Assembly: GCA_024690665.1 (NCBI GenBank) | Contig: JAILOU010000028.1 | Location: 1-64,000 of the forward strand | Length of the DNA: 64,000 nt | Direction: 5' to 3' | DNA from: Eubacterium sp. | Lineage (GTDB): Bacteria > Bacillota > Clostridia > Lachnospirales > Lachnospiraceae | In this document: piece after piece, positions 1 to 8,829 of the stretch | Numbering within the stretch: position 1 is the stretch's first letter | Layout of the letters: each line of letters begins with the position of its first letter | Notes under the pieces: model-generated | The model's database searches: none | What the model saw: only the letters and a program-made list of their open reading frames with translations | What the model was told of the DNA's origin: nothing | Translations under genes and position numbers: made by a program

Positions 1-204
1 AGGCATGTTTTCGGCAACGGACAAAAGCCTTTCTCGGGTATCTTCATCTTGAAACTCTATATAGCTATTTGCATAATGCTTTGCAGTTGTTGTTTTTCCA
101 CAGCCCTTTGGTCCCACGATTAATGTTGCACCAAAAGCCTCAAGCTTTAGTTCTAACGCGGAATCAGTTATTCGGTTGCGATATATCTTTTCTGTATTAT
201 CCAT
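1..204 (-). CDS. AAA-type ATPase, N-terminal part only (cut by window edge)
   Basis: Reading the minus strand from an ATG at 204, 68 codons are open to the window edge. The fragment carries a Walker A loop at residues 31-38 (GPKGCGKT), preceded by a hydrophobic strand (ATLIV). A GAGGTG ribosome binding site sits 8 bases upstream of the ATG. A short N-terminal lead and a P-loop near residue 30 are typical of the AAA_14/DUF4143 'ATP-binding protein' family of Firmicutes, often accessory genes of unknown substrate. That family name is inference, because the rest of the protein lies outside the window; the P-loop itself is seen directly. Confidence 0.7.
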   Translation of the reverse strand, partial: MDNTEKIYRNRITDSALELKLEAFGATLIVGPKGCGKTTTAKHYANSYIEFQDEDTRERLLSVAENMP

Positions 205-568
205 ATGTTATTCACCTCAAGGGTGATTATACTTCATTTAACATATGTGCGCAATCTTGTTTTACATTTATGGGGTCGAGAGCCTTGCATATATGTGATA
301 TAATATTTTACAGATTTGTGGCAATTTAAGGGACTGAAAGAGCTCCCGCGACGGGAGAAGTAAGAATCCTACGACTTACCGAAAAACAATATGCCAATAT
401 TACTTATTTGACCGGCTGTCCTGATGAACAAGAAAAACCCGTTGGTACGAACTGTCACATCATGCTACAATGAATCCATGAACATGATGCTGTGGTATCA
501 AACTGATCAATATCTTGAAGAAGGTTGTATTTAAATTACAAGATATGCTACAAATACGCCCCTCCTAA
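205..568. other. Gene-free stretch, probably decayed sequence
   Basis: About 360 bases between the ATPase start and the next readable frame. Only short frames interrupted by stops are present on both strands. I see no convincing start codon with a ribosome binding site, no clear promoter and no RNA structure. It fits eroded accessory DNA at the left edge of the window. Confidence 0.4.
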
Positions 569-685
569 TTTAGAGGGTCGTTCAACCAAAAGAACGGTTT
601 AATAAAACATTGGAAAAAAGAAATTAATAATTTTGAAAACTCAATCGATAATAGGTTTGCGGAGTTAAAAAAGAGAGGTGAGTAG
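569..685 (+). pseudogene. C-terminal remnant of an unidentified gene
   Basis: An open frame of 38 codons runs to a TAG at 683-685 without any start codon. It encodes a charged, amphipathic tail (for example IKHWKKEINNF and NRFAELKKRGE). It ends inside the ribosome binding site of the next gene, an arrangement usual for the last codons of an upstream gene in an operon. The upstream part is missing or scrambled, so I read it as the 3' end of a gene lost by deletion. The family is not recognised. Chance open reading is the alternative. Confidence 0.3.
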
Positions 686-686
686 A

Positions 687-917
687 ATGGAAGAATTATT
701 ATCAAAAGAAGGAATTAAGTATATCATCGCAAGATTGGTTGAAAATGCTTATGATGCAGTTAAAGAAAGTGAAGCTGATAAAGATGATGAGTTTGCAGCA
801 GGACGAAGACTTGCGTATTATGAGATGTTGGATATTTTAAAAACGGAATTAGAGGTAAGTGAACAAGACTTAAAAGAAATGGGATTGGATATAAATCTTG
901 AAAAAGAGATCGCATAA
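687..917 (+). CDS. Small acidic hypothetical protein (76 aa)
   Basis: The ATG at 687 follows a GAGAGGTGAG ribosome binding site; a GTG at 678 lies inside that site and is a poor start. The 76-residue product is acidic, predicted mostly helical, without membrane segments or cysteines. It has a central block DDEFAAGRRLAYYEMLD and ends in a helical DLKEMGLDINLEKE stretch. I recall similar small proteins beside mobile elements in Clostridia, but cannot assign a function. It follows the decayed gene tail at 569-685, with which it was probably once co-transcribed, and is closed by a terminator immediately downstream. Confidence 0.6.
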   Translation: MEELLSKEGIKYIIARLVENAYDAVKESEADKDDEFAAGRRLAYYEMLDILKTELEVSEQDLKEMGLDINLEKEIA

Positions 918-918
918 A

Positions 919-946
919 AGCATCAGCGAAAGTTGGTGCTTTTTTA
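919..946 (+). terminator. Intrinsic terminator after the small hypothetical gene
   Basis: A 7-bp stem (919-925 with 934-940, one G-T pair) and an 8-base loop are followed by six Ts, beginning two bases after the stop codon. Confidence 0.7.
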
Positions 947-1043
947 ATACAAAAAACGATTCAACAAGATCAATTAGCAAGAAAGTTGTGAAATATAATT
1001 GATAGAATTAAACCGGTCAAAGATTTGCTACGTGCCCATGCGC

Positions 1044-1054
1044 TGTGCTATAAT
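1044..1054 (+). promoter_or_regulatory. Extended -10 promoter for the c-di-GMP operon
   Basis: TGTGCTATAAT contains a perfect TATAAT (1049-1054) with the TG of an extended -10 two bases upstream. No good -35 box is visible at the usual distance, as expected for extended -10 promoters. Transcription would start near 1061 and give a leader of about 75 bases before the gene at 1135. Confidence 0.6.
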
Positions 1055-1134
1055 ATTTCGGAATATATGCTAAGTTCAGGCGTGGAATTGTGATTCTGCT
1101 AAATGAACTTAATAGGGAAAGGAAATGACTTACA

Positions 1135-1617
1135 ATGGCATATCGAAGTGTAGACGAGATTGAGCAATTTTCATTTGAAGATTGTCAGATAAGTAAGGTG
1201 GAAAAGACACCTGATGGGATCTGTTTTGTGGTAGATGCATTGATTGTACGTCCACAGAATTCTCAGAACACACAATTTACGGAAAGTTATGCAGATACGG
1301 CAGCAATTCAGATTGAACAAGTAAGCAACTTGAGAGTGGCGAAAGAAGGGTATCGCTACTATGATGCTGATGACAGGCTGATAGAAGAAGTGCCGGATCA
1401 ACCATTAAATGAAGAGGAGATTACGGCTGTCTTAAGACAAAGCAGCGGTGCTTATTTATTCGAGGTGCAATCGCAAGGAGAGAATCTGACGATGCGGGTG
1501 GAATTTGCTGATGCTACAGATCAAGATCCATTGGCATCTACGACTTATGAATTCAAGATGCAATATAAGGAAATTGTGATAACCTGGGATAAATATCTAA
1601 ATCGCGTACAACATTAA
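1135..1617 (+). CDS. Hypothetical protein (160 aa), first gene of c-di-GMP operon
   Basis: The ATG at 1135 is preceded by GGAAAGGA. The 160-residue product is acidic and soluble, without a signal peptide or membrane segment. It alternates short predicted strands and contains a YRYYDADDRLIEEVPDQPL segment mid-protein. I do not recognise the family. It is the first gene after the promoter at 1044 and ends 30 bases before the EAL gene, so it is probably co-transcribed with the signalling genes that follow. A ligand-binding or adaptor role would be speculation. Confidence 0.65.
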   Translation: MAYRSVDEIEQFSFEDCQISKVEKTPDGICFVVDALIVRPQNSQNTQFTESYADTAAIQIEQVSNLRVAKEGYRYYDADDRLIEEVPDQPLNEEEITAVLRQSSGAYLFEVQSQGENLTMRVEFADATDQDPLASTTYEFKMQYKEIVITWDKYLNRVQH

Positions 1618-1647
1618 CTAATCTAAGAAAACAAGAGATATACGAGA

Positions 1648-4131
1648 ATGAATTTAAGACAACATAAATTACGATTACCGTTATTGATATTACTTGGTGC
1701 AATGCTTGTGATTTTGATTGTTGCAACGGTAATCTCACACGATAGCAATTTCAAAATTGAATATAAGTCGCTGGCTGTAATTGAGCAGGATGAATGGACG
1801 ATATATAAAAACGGCGAGCAGCAAGACAATAGGTCTTCTTATGCTATTAAAAATAATGAAACCTGGGTCTTTACAAAAGAAATGACCAAGGAAAGCTATT
1901 ATGATGATGAATATATAGTCTATCTGAACCCATCGCTGGAAGTGACGGTGTATGTAAGTGAGACCGACCAGGGTACGGTAGATGATCAGATTTTATATCA
2001 GACAGAAGAGACAACTGCGGTCTTTGGAGATGAATATGGAGATACCTGGCAGAAGATTTCATGTAAGGATTTTGAACAGGGACAATATTTAAGGATTGAG
2101 TTTCAAAATCATACAGGCAGAACAAAAACATTTTTATTATCAGAGACCGGACAGGGCAATTCGGCGGCAGTCTTTTTATATTTACTGAGAAAGTCGGCAT
2201 TTGCATGGGTTACCTCGGTGATTTGTTTTACCTTGTTTATCATCATGATTGTTTATTTGTTCGTCCTGAAGTATAAAAAGATAGAATTTTATGTTGGTGT
2301 ATTTTTAAATCTTGCTTTTTTTGCACTGGCTTTTGGACTGTGGGTGCTTGGAGAAGCCTCCATCATACAGTTTTTGGTTGAGTCGCCGATGACAAAGTAC
2401 TATTTAATGTATTTTTCTTATGTTATGCTACTTCCGCTTGGAATGGCATATTATGGTTACGAATTGTCTGAGGGAAAGAAACTGTTTCGATGTCTGATTT
2501 TTATTTACCTGTTTGAAAAGTTTTTTATGTTGATTTGTATGCTGACAGATTATGTTGAAGTATCGCACTCAAGAGTGTTTGATCAGATCTATATTCTGGT
2601 GTCAGTGATAATCGGATATGTTTATTGTGTAAGAACATATAAACGAAAGCGAACCGGCCAGATGGCGAGAATCTTAATAGGGGCAACGATTCTGTTGGTA
2701 GGAACAGTTTTGGCACTAGGCTCTTATTATGTTAGTGGATTGTACGCAACAAATGTAACCAGAATCTATGTTCTTGCGTATATTGTATATGTAATGGCAG
2801 TTGTACTTGCAGACAGCTCGAAGGAATTTCAGGATGAAGCAGAAACTAAAAGATTCCGAGAACTGGTCTGGAACGATAAAGTGACCATGGGGCATACCGT
2901 TCAGTTTTTTAAGGACCACATGGATGAGTTTAATAAAAAAGATCGTTATTTTGTGCTGATGAATATTCCGGGATTTTCGATATTAAATCAGAGTCTGGGA
3001 CATGATAATGTCAACAAATTGATTCGGGTTTTTTACCAGCGAACTGTCGCACAGAGAAAAGTAGTGGAATTTGCCGCATATACAGGTGATGGCCGATTTA
3101 TGGTTTATATGCATGCGAATAGTTTAGAAGAGTTACACGAATTTATTTATAAGCAATATATACGCTCAGGTAAAGAATTATTGCATGAATTTCCAATTGC
3201 GAAGCTTAAACCGACTCATGGAATATTTCCTATTAAGGAAGATAGTCAGCTTGAATACGAGGATATGATGGATGCTGTTATGATGGCGTATGGTAACCCT
3301 CATGCGATTCATTGGAGTGATGTGCAGGCGTATGTTTTTACAAGCAAATGCAAAGAAAGTCTGATAGAGGAAAAACAGCTCGAAAAGGATTTAGATGATG
3401 CGATAAAAGAGCATCAGTTAAAGGTGTATTTACAACCAAAGGTTCAGCTTTCCACAGGAAAGGCAACAAGAGCAGAGGCGCTTGTGAGATGGCAACACCC
3501 GACAAGGGGATTTATGCCACCGGGATTGTTTGTGCCGTTGTTTGAAAAAAATCATATAATAGGTCGTGTGGACCTTTATTTATTTGAACAGACGGTTGTC
3601 TGGATTAATTCCTGTCTCGACAGAGGAATAGAACCACCCGTGGTTTCTTGTAATGTGTCGAAAGAAGCATTTTTTAGAGGAGACATATGGGGATATTACT
3701 TTGAAGTGTTGGAAAAGAATGCAAAGGCGTGCCCATATCTGGAACTTGAGCTTACCGAAAGCGTAGCTTATACAAACTTTGCGCAGGTAGAGGAAGTGAT
3801 TTCGCTCATACATGATTATGGATGTGGATGCTCTATGGATGATTTTGGTAAGGATTATTCAAACTTTAATGCTTTGGTGCAGTTACCATTTGACCAGGTT
3901 AAGATGGATAAATGCCTGTTTGATGATGGATTCCCGGAGCAGGGACAGCGTGTTAAGTTTATTGAAGATATGATGTTGATGTTCAAACATATGGGACTTG
4001 AAGTTGTGGCAGAAGGGATTGAACGTAAGGAACAAGTAGAAGCGCTTAAGAAGATTGATTGTGATTATATACAAGGTTATTATTATTCACCACCTGTGGA
4101 TATAAAAGAGTATGAAGAAAAGTGGATGTAG
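1648..4131 (+). CDS. Membrane EAL-domain c-di-GMP phosphodiesterase with degenerate GGDEF
   Basis: 827 residues. Order: membrane segment (about 10-29), extracellular region (30-180), a block of about seven membrane segments (185-390, 7TMR-DISM-like layout), a degenerate GGDEF domain (400-560, with TGDGRF where GGDEF is expected) and a C-terminal EAL domain (580-827). The residues an active EAL needs are present: E610 (AEALVRW), N669, E704 (ELTES), D731-D732 (DDFG), K752, E789 (AEGIE) and Q809 (IQGYY). It is therefore predicted to hydrolyse c-di-GMP, with the N-terminal half sensing an outside signal and the broken GGDEF acting as a regulatory GTP-binding module (inference). It lies 30 bases after the hypothetical gene and 38 bases before the cyclase gene. 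Confidence 0.9.
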   Translation: MNLRQHKLRLPLLILLGAMLVILIVATVISHDSNFKIEYKSLAVIEQDEWTIYKNGEQQDNRSSYAIKNNETWVFTKEMTKESYYDDEYIVYLNPSLEVTVYVSETDQGTVDDQILYQTEETTAVFGDEYGDTWQKISCKDFEQGQYLRIEFQNHTGRTKTFLLSETGQGNSAAVFLYLLRKSAFAWVTSVICFTLFIIMIVYLFVLKYKKIEFYVGVFLNLAFFALAFGLWVLGEASIIQFLVESPMTKYYLMYFSYVMLLPLGMAYYGYELSEGKKLFRCLIFIYLFEKFFMLICMLTDYVEVSHSRVFDQIYILVSVIIGYVYCVRTYKRKRTGQMARILIGATILLVGTVLALGSYYVSGLYATNVTRIYVLAYIVYVMAVVLADSSKEFQDEAETKRFRELVWNDKVTMGHTVQFFKDHMDEFNKKDRYFVLMNIPGFSILNQSLGHDNVNKLIRVFYQRTVAQRKVVEFAAYTGDGRFMVYMHANSLEELHEFIYKQYIRSGKELLHEFPIAKLKPTHGIFPIKEDSQLEYEDMMDAVMMAYGNPHAIHWSDVQAYVFTSKCKESLIEEKQLEKDLDDAIKEHQLKVYLQPKVQLSTGKATRAEALVRWQHPTRGFMPPGLFVPLFEKNHIIGRVDLYLFEQTVVWINSCLDRGIEPPVVSCNVSKEAFFRGDIWGYYFEVLEKNAKACPYLELELTESVAYTNFAQVEEVISLIHDYGCGCSMDDFGKDYSNFNALVQLPFDQVKMDKCLFDDGFPEQGQRVKFIEDMMLMFKHMGLEVVAEGIERKEQVEALKKIDCDYIQGYYYSPPVDIKEYEEKWM

Positions 4132-4169
4132 GCAAGGTAACAAAGCAATTGTAAATGAAAGGCGGAGCG

Positions 4170-5276
4170 ATGGTTTATTCTTCCAAAGAACAATTACAAA
4201 GCGAAGAAGCTAGAGAGTTCATTCGAAAGTCGGAACGAGAGATAGAAGCAAAATGGCGTAAAGTGCATGTTAACATGATTTTTCTTGCTTCTGTCTGCAT
4301 TATTGTCAGCGAATGTCTGGTCAGTTTTCTAATTACGGACGATCCGACGATGATATCAGATCCATCGCATTATGTAATATGGTATCTGGGAATTCCGGCT
4401 ATATCTTATTTGATTATTGATATCGTTGCTTATGTGGGAATGAAAAAATTGGCCAAACAGGGGCGGAAACTGAATTATCTGTTGTCGATACTGCTGGCGG
4501 TTATGTGTGTGCTTATCACGATTTACCACGGCGTATTTCCAAGTGTGTATGGAATTGGAATTTTAGCCATTGTCATGACATTTATCTATGGTAATCACAA
4601 ACTTGGTGCAGTGACTATGGCGGTTGTGATGGGCGGTAATATTATGGCATTTATCTTTTTGCCATGGGATGATAAAGTTGTGCATACGACCGTTTACGAT
4701 ATGAGTGCGCTGATTATGTTTATTGCAACAGCCGGCGTATTTGTGCTTGGCGGAGCCGTAGTGGTGTGGGAACAGCAATTTCGTAAGACAGCGATTTTGG
4801 GGAATTATAAGTTGGATGCCTTAAAAAAAGTTGCGGCGAAGGACTTCCTTACAGGTGTGCGCAACCGATATGGAATGCAAGAGTATATAGATGGATTGAA
4901 TGGCACTTGTCACTGCGTTATGCTGGATGTGGATTATTTTAAGAAAATTAATGACAAATGGGGGCATGACAGGGGCGATGAGGTTTTAGAAACGCTTGGT
5001 GAGATCTTGCAGCAGTATGAAGATCATAACCGGGCAGTCTTTCGTTATGGAGGAGACGAATTCTTATTTGTTATTCAAAACCATAAGGAAGAAGAAGTTC
5101 GTCTGATATGCAGAGAAATTAATCGTGTATTTTGCGAGAACCTTACCATGGAGATGAAACGGGAAGAGATTGGGATAACATTTGGTTTATCACCGGAGGT
5201 AGATGTTAAGGACGTGCAAAGAGGCATTCTGCTTGCGGATCAGGAACTATATCAAAAGAAGCATGCATACAATTAG
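4170..5276 (+). CDS. Membrane GGDEF-domain diguanylate cyclase
   Basis: Probably makes c-di-GMP. I chose the ATG at 4170 because an AAGGCGGAG ribosome binding site precedes it; an upstream in-frame ATG at 4155 has no such site. About 368 residues: a cytoplasmic N-terminus, five or six membrane segments (about 36-200), then a GGDEF domain with DFLTGVRNR, a metal-site LDVDYF, NDKWGHDRGD, and an intact RYGGDEF at about 292-298. The inhibitory RxxD site normally found just upstream is absent (DHNR occupies that place), so product inhibition through that site is unlikely. It directly follows the phosphodiesterase gene, so one transcript encodes opposing enzymes. Confidence 0.9.
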   Translation: MVYSSKEQLQSEEAREFIRKSEREIEAKWRKVHVNMIFLASVCIIVSECLVSFLITDDPTMISDPSHYVIWYLGIPAISYLIIDIVAYVGMKKLAKQGRKLNYLLSILLAVMCVLITIYHGVFPSVYGIGILAIVMTFIYGNHKLGAVTMAVVMGGNIMAFIFLPWDDKVVHTTVYDMSALIMFIATAGVFVLGGAVVVWEQQFRKTAILGNYKLDALKKVAAKDFLTGVRNRYGMQEYIDGLNGTCHCVMLDVDYFKKINDKWGHDRGDEVLETLGEILQQYEDHNRAVFRYGGDEFLFVIQNHKEEEVRLICREINRVFCENLTMEMKREEIGITFGLSPEVDVKDVQRGILLADQELYQKKHAYN

Positions 5277-5285
5277 GTTGGTAGG

Positions 5286-6464
5286 ATGAAAAAGAAACTT
5301 ATTATGATGCAAGGCGGCGTAGAAACACTGGATTACTTTTCAAGACAATTGGCAAAGACGTTTGAGCGTCTGGGGTATCCGGTGTTTTTATTTGATTTAC
5401 AAGATGCTGCTGCGCAGACGAAAAAACTAAAAAAATATCTAAAGCCCGGAGAGAGCGTTTTGATTACCTTTAACTTCGAGGGGCTTGAGAAGGAAGAAGG
5501 ATTGTATCATCCGCAGGAAGGATACATCTGGGATGCGTATCAGGTGGACTGCTATAACATTGCGGCGGATCATCCGTATTATTATCACGATCGGTTATCA
5601 AAGCTGCCAAAGCGCTATCATCATGTCAGCATTGATAGAAATCATCTTCGGTATTTTCAAAAATATTATCCGGAATATGACGGCGGATATTTTCTGCCGC
5701 TTGCGGGGACTGATTTACATTGTGAAGTGGTGCCGGCAGCGCAGCGAAAAGAGGCAGTTTTATTTGCCGGAAATTATACGAGACTTTCCTTTTTTGAACC
5801 TTATATACATGGGATTAATGAGGAATATGCAGCGTTCTATCAAGGAATGATAAAGGAACTTATCACGCATCCGGACAGAACGGTAGAAGAGGTGGTCTAT
5901 GCATGTTGCAAGGATGAAATGGGGGATTTTACAGACCAAGAATATAAGGCGGCTATGCATAAGACGATTTTTATAGATATGTATGTGAGAAATTATTTTC
6001 GAGGGGAAGCGGTGAAGGCGCTTACGCTAGAAGGTGTGCCGGTGTGTGTGATTGGAAAAGGCTGGGAACAGTTAGAAGGCGTGAATCAGGGGCTGTTTAC
6101 GATTTTGCCACAGACCGATTCTTTGACCTGTATGAAGGCGGCGTATGAATACCGGTTAAGTCTGAATGTGCTACCATGGTTTAAGGATGGAGGGCATGAC
6201 AGAATCTTTAATTCGATTTTAAATCATACCGCCGTACTTAGTGATACCAGTAACTATCTGACAGAAGAATTAAATGACGGTGAAGGAATTATTTATTACC
6301 ATCTTCGTGACCTTGGCGCTATGGCAAGGAAGGCAAAAGAACTTCTTGCAGCGCCGGAGCAACTTGATGAGATGGTAAATGCGGGATATGAGAAGGTCAT
6401 AAAATCTCATACCTGGGAATGCAGAGCTATGCAGCTTAAGAAATGGATGGAAGAACATGAGTGA
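5286..6464 (+). CDS. CgeB-like / DUF3880 glycosyltransferase family protein
   Basis: 392 residues, starting 9 bases after the cyclase stop. The layout fits the CgeB/DUF3880 glycosyltransferase group: an N-terminal Rossmann-like half (KLIMMQGGVETLDYF, later ADHPYYYHDRL) and a C-terminal half with HDRIFNSILNHTAVLSDTS followed by YLTEELNDGEGIIYY, matching the nucleotide-sugar binding region of Glyco_trans_1_2 domains. No signal peptide or membrane segment, so cytoplasmic. The sugar donor and acceptor are unknown; CgeB relatives act on spore or surface glycans. Its place after EAL and GGDEF genes suggests a c-di-GMP-linked surface trait (inference). The last codons overlap the next gene. Confidence 0.75.
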   Translation: MKKKLIMMQGGVETLDYFSRQLAKTFERLGYPVFLFDLQDAAAQTKKLKKYLKPGESVLITFNFEGLEKEEGLYHPQEGYIWDAYQVDCYNIAADHPYYYHDRLSKLPKRYHHVSIDRNHLRYFQKYYPEYDGGYFLPLAGTDLHCEVVPAAQRKEAVLFAGNYTRLSFFEPYIHGINEEYAAFYQGMIKELITHPDRTVEEVVYACCKDEMGDFTDQEYKAAMHKTIFIDMYVRNYFRGEAVKALTLEGVPVCVIGKGWEQLEGVNQGLFTILPQTDSLTCMKAAYEYRLSLNVLPWFKDGGHDRIFNSILNHTAVLSDTSNYLTEELNDGEGIIYYHLRDLGAMARKAKELLAAPEQLDEMVNAGYEKVIKSHTWECRAMQLKKWMEEHE

Positions 6465-7602
6465 ATTAATCGAACAGTTACAAAAGATATTTTCCGGTGA
6501 AATAAAAAAGGTTACGCTTAGTAATCCAAAAGGCGGTGACTATAAAAAAGCAACTCTGACACAGGTGCAAGACGGTTATTTTGTGGAAAAGTTTACGCAA
6601 AAGCAGGCGTTTCATGAGACGGTGGGCTGTATGAGCGTGGCGCAGTGCTGTGCAGGCTTAATGGAAGAAGGTCTTAGTCAGCTGCACGCCTGGGATGAAA
6701 AGTACGAATACCGGTTAAAACTGTCCAAAAAAGGAAAGGTGTTGTTTAGCAGGGGCGGCGTCAAAGATGGCGTTAAGAATATAAAGGAACCAAACCGCAA
6801 GAAGAATTATCTGATTCCGGAAGGGGCAGTGGTACCGGCGCTTGTTGACATGGGAATCTTTACAAAAGAAGGAAAAGTCGTGCAGAGCATGTACGATAAG
6901 TATCGCCAGATTAACAAGTTCTTGCAGTTTATTGATGAACTGGTGAAAAAGGCACCGCAGCATAAGTGGAACATCGTGGACTTTGGATGTGGCAAATCTT
7001 ATCTGACATTCGTGGTGTATTATTATCTGACGCAGATTCTTCATCTGGAAGTTTCCATGGTGGGATTAGATCTTAAGGAAGACGTTATTGCAAAATGTAA
7101 TGAAACCGCGAAAAAGTATGGTTATGAGCATCTTCATTTTCAGGTTGGAGATATCAGTACTTACGAAAAGGAAGATACAGTAGACCTTGTTATTACGCTT
7201 CATGCATGTGATACGGCGACGGATTACGCTATGTACCATGCCATTCGCTGGGGAGCAAATAATATTATCAGTGTACCTTGCTGCCAGCATGAGTTAAATG
7301 GTCAGCTTCACAGTGAGAGCCTTGGAATTGTGGAACGCTATGGGCTGATTAAGGAGCGGACAGCTGCGCTTTACACAGATGCAATTCGTGCCAACCTCTT
7401 ACAGGCCTGTGGGTATAAAACGCAGGTGCTCGAATTTATTGATTTCACGCATACGCCTAAGAATATTCTGATTCGAGCCACAAAAAGCAATCTAAAAGAG
7501 AAGCACAAACAAGAAGTGTTAGAAGAAGTGGAGGAACTTAGGAAAGCATTTTCCTTAAATCCTACTTTATACGAGCTTTTAAAAACGAATAAGTTCATAT
7601 AA
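6457..7602 (+). CDS. Class I SAM-dependent methyltransferase, METTL25/RRNAD1-like
   Basis: 381 residues. Its ATG overlaps the preceding gene by 8 bases, so translation is probably coupled. The SAM-binding fold begins mid-protein with IVDFGCGKSYLTF (motif I) and continues with VGLDLKEDVI and a DLVITLHACDTATDYA block. A VPCCQHEL motif follows where amino-methyltransferases often have their NPPY-like loop. This arrangement is known from the methyltransferase domain of METTL25/RRNAD1-like proteins; the substrate, possibly RNA or protein, is unknown. It is the last gene of the operon that starts at 1135 and is closed by a bidirectional terminator overlapping its stop codon. Confidence 0.75.
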   Translation: MSELIEQLQKIFSGEIKKVTLSNPKGGDYKKATLTQVQDGYFVEKFTQKQAFHETVGCMSVAQCCAGLMEEGLSQLHAWDEKYEYRLKLSKKGKVLFSRGGVKDGVKNIKEPNRKKNYLIPEGAVVPALVDMGIFTKEGKVVQSMYDKYRQINKFLQFIDELVKKAPQHKWNIVDFGCGKSYLTFVVYYYLTQILHLEVSMVGLDLKEDVIAKCNETAKKYGYEHLHFQVGDISTYEKEDTVDLVITLHACDTATDYAMYHAIRWGANNIISVPCCQHELNGQLHSESLGIVERYGLIKERTAALYTDAIRANLLQACGYKTQVLEFIDFTHTPKNILIRATKSNLKEKHKQEVLEEVEELRKAFSLNPTLYELLKTNKFI

Positions 7603-7640
7603 CAAAGAGCAATCCCGGTCTATGGGATTGCTCTTTGTTT
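7602..7640. terminator. Bidirectional terminator between convergent genes
   Basis: A near-perfect inverted repeat (AACAAAGAGCAATCCC, 7-base loop, then its complement) with T-rich ends on both strands. It serves the methyltransferase operon on the plus strand and the lipoprotein gene on the minus strand, which converge here. Confidence 0.85.
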
Positions 7641-7653
7641 ATGATCGCAATAG

Positions 7654-8745
7654 TTATTCTTCGTCATCGGAAGCTTCAACTTCTGTAACGGTTGCGTTGT
7701 CAATCAGCAGGTCGGCAACCTGTTCTTCAATTAAGATATAGCGAATTTCATCTTCGGTATAATCTTCTTCCATATCTTCCAGGGAATCATAATCATAAGA
7801 TTCTGCAAGTTCTTCTGCGAGAGAATCATAATCATCGTCAGAGATTTCAATGCCTTCTACCTGTGCAATTGCCTCAACAACGATGGTAGTGTAGACCGAA
7901 TCCATCACTTCTTGTGCAACATCATCTTCGGTCATATCGAACATTTCATAGATTTCATCGAGGGAAGATGCGCCGACCATCTCCATGTAGTACTCGTAAT
8001 TGCCTTCCACAAGCTCTTTTTGTGTTTCGTACAGTTCATCAGAGTAATCCTCGATGGTAGAGCTTTCTGTGACCTGGGCAATCAGATCCTGGCCAAGGTT
8101 GGAGACGCTTTCTTCTTCGTTCGTATCCTCCAGTGATTCGCGAACTGCTTCTTCAAATTCTTCTACGGTGTCAATATCATAGTTTTCTTTGACATAGTCA
8201 TCGGTTAGTTCCGGAATATTTTCTTCTTGCACGGCACCGATTTCAATCTCGTAATCGACGGTATTACCGGCAAGGTCAGAGTCATCAAAGTCATCATTGT
8301 AGGTAACGGTGATAGAGAAGCTGTTGCCAACTTTAGAACCGATTAATTTTTCATCGATTTCAGCACCAAAGTCTTCGTCACCGGCGACAATTTCATATCC
8401 GCCGTCGTCCTCAGTAAACTCATATAGCTCTTCGCCATCAATCGTTGCCGTCATATATAAGGTGACATAATCACCCTTTTTGATTTTTCTGGTAACGTCT
8501 GTATAATCAGCATCGTCAGAAAGCATGGTTTCGATTTCGTCTTCAACGTCTTCATCTGTTACAGTTGTAACTTCCTTGGTACCTTCTAACGAGCTGTAAT
8601 CTGCAAGCACTACAGCACCATCTTCGGTTACAACAGCGTCTTCAGAAATCTCTACATCAGAAGTTGAAGAGGAAGTTGAAGCGCTTCCGCAGCCACTGAC
8701 GACAAATGGAATAACCAGTGTAAGCAATAGATATTTCGTTTTCAA
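7654..8745 (-). CDS. Secreted trigger-factor-like lipoprotein (FKBP-type isomerase)
   Basis: I place the start at a TTG at 8745: AAAGGAGGA lies 8 bases upstream and the product then begins with a classic lipoprotein signal (hydrophobic core, VVSGC lipobox, Cys19). The longer frame up to 8823 lacks a ribosome binding site. The 363-residue protein has a Ser/Thr/Asp-rich linker, then a region like the trigger factor FKBP domain (KKGDYVTLYMTATIDGEELYE, then EKLIGSKVGNSFSITV) and a long helical C-terminal arm like the trigger factor SurA-like domain. It is very acidic. Likely a membrane-anchored foldase for exported proteins on the outer face of the membrane (inference from domains). Confidence 0.8.
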   Translation of the reverse strand: MKTKYLLLTLVIPFVVSGCGSASTSSSTSDVEISEDAVVTEDGAVVLADYSSLEGTKEVTTVTDEDVEDEIETMLSDDADYTDVTRKIKKGDYVTLYMTATIDGEELYEFTEDDGGYEIVAGDEDFGAEIDEKLIGSKVGNSFSITVTYNDDFDDSDLAGNTVDYEIEIGAVQEENIPELTDDYVKENYDIDTVEEFEEAVRESLEDTNEEESVSNLGQDLIAQVTESSTIEDYSDELYETQKELVEGNYEYYMEMVGASSLDEIYEMFDMTEDDVAQEVMDSVYTTIVVEAIAQVEGIEISDDDYDSLAEELAESYDYDSLEDMEEDYTEDEIRYILIEEQVADLLIDNATVTEVEASDDEE

Positions 8746-8829
8746 ATATAAAATCCTCCTTTTATCTTCCATTAAAATGGAAACACACAAAACTATTTTA
8801 GCAACAAAATGTGATAATTGCATGAAATG

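Noticed and set aside
5485-5850. 121-codon plus-strand frame inside the glycosyltransferase gene
   Set aside because: Out-of-frame shadow with Ile/Arg-rich composition, no ribosome binding site and no domain; the main frame has clear family motifs.
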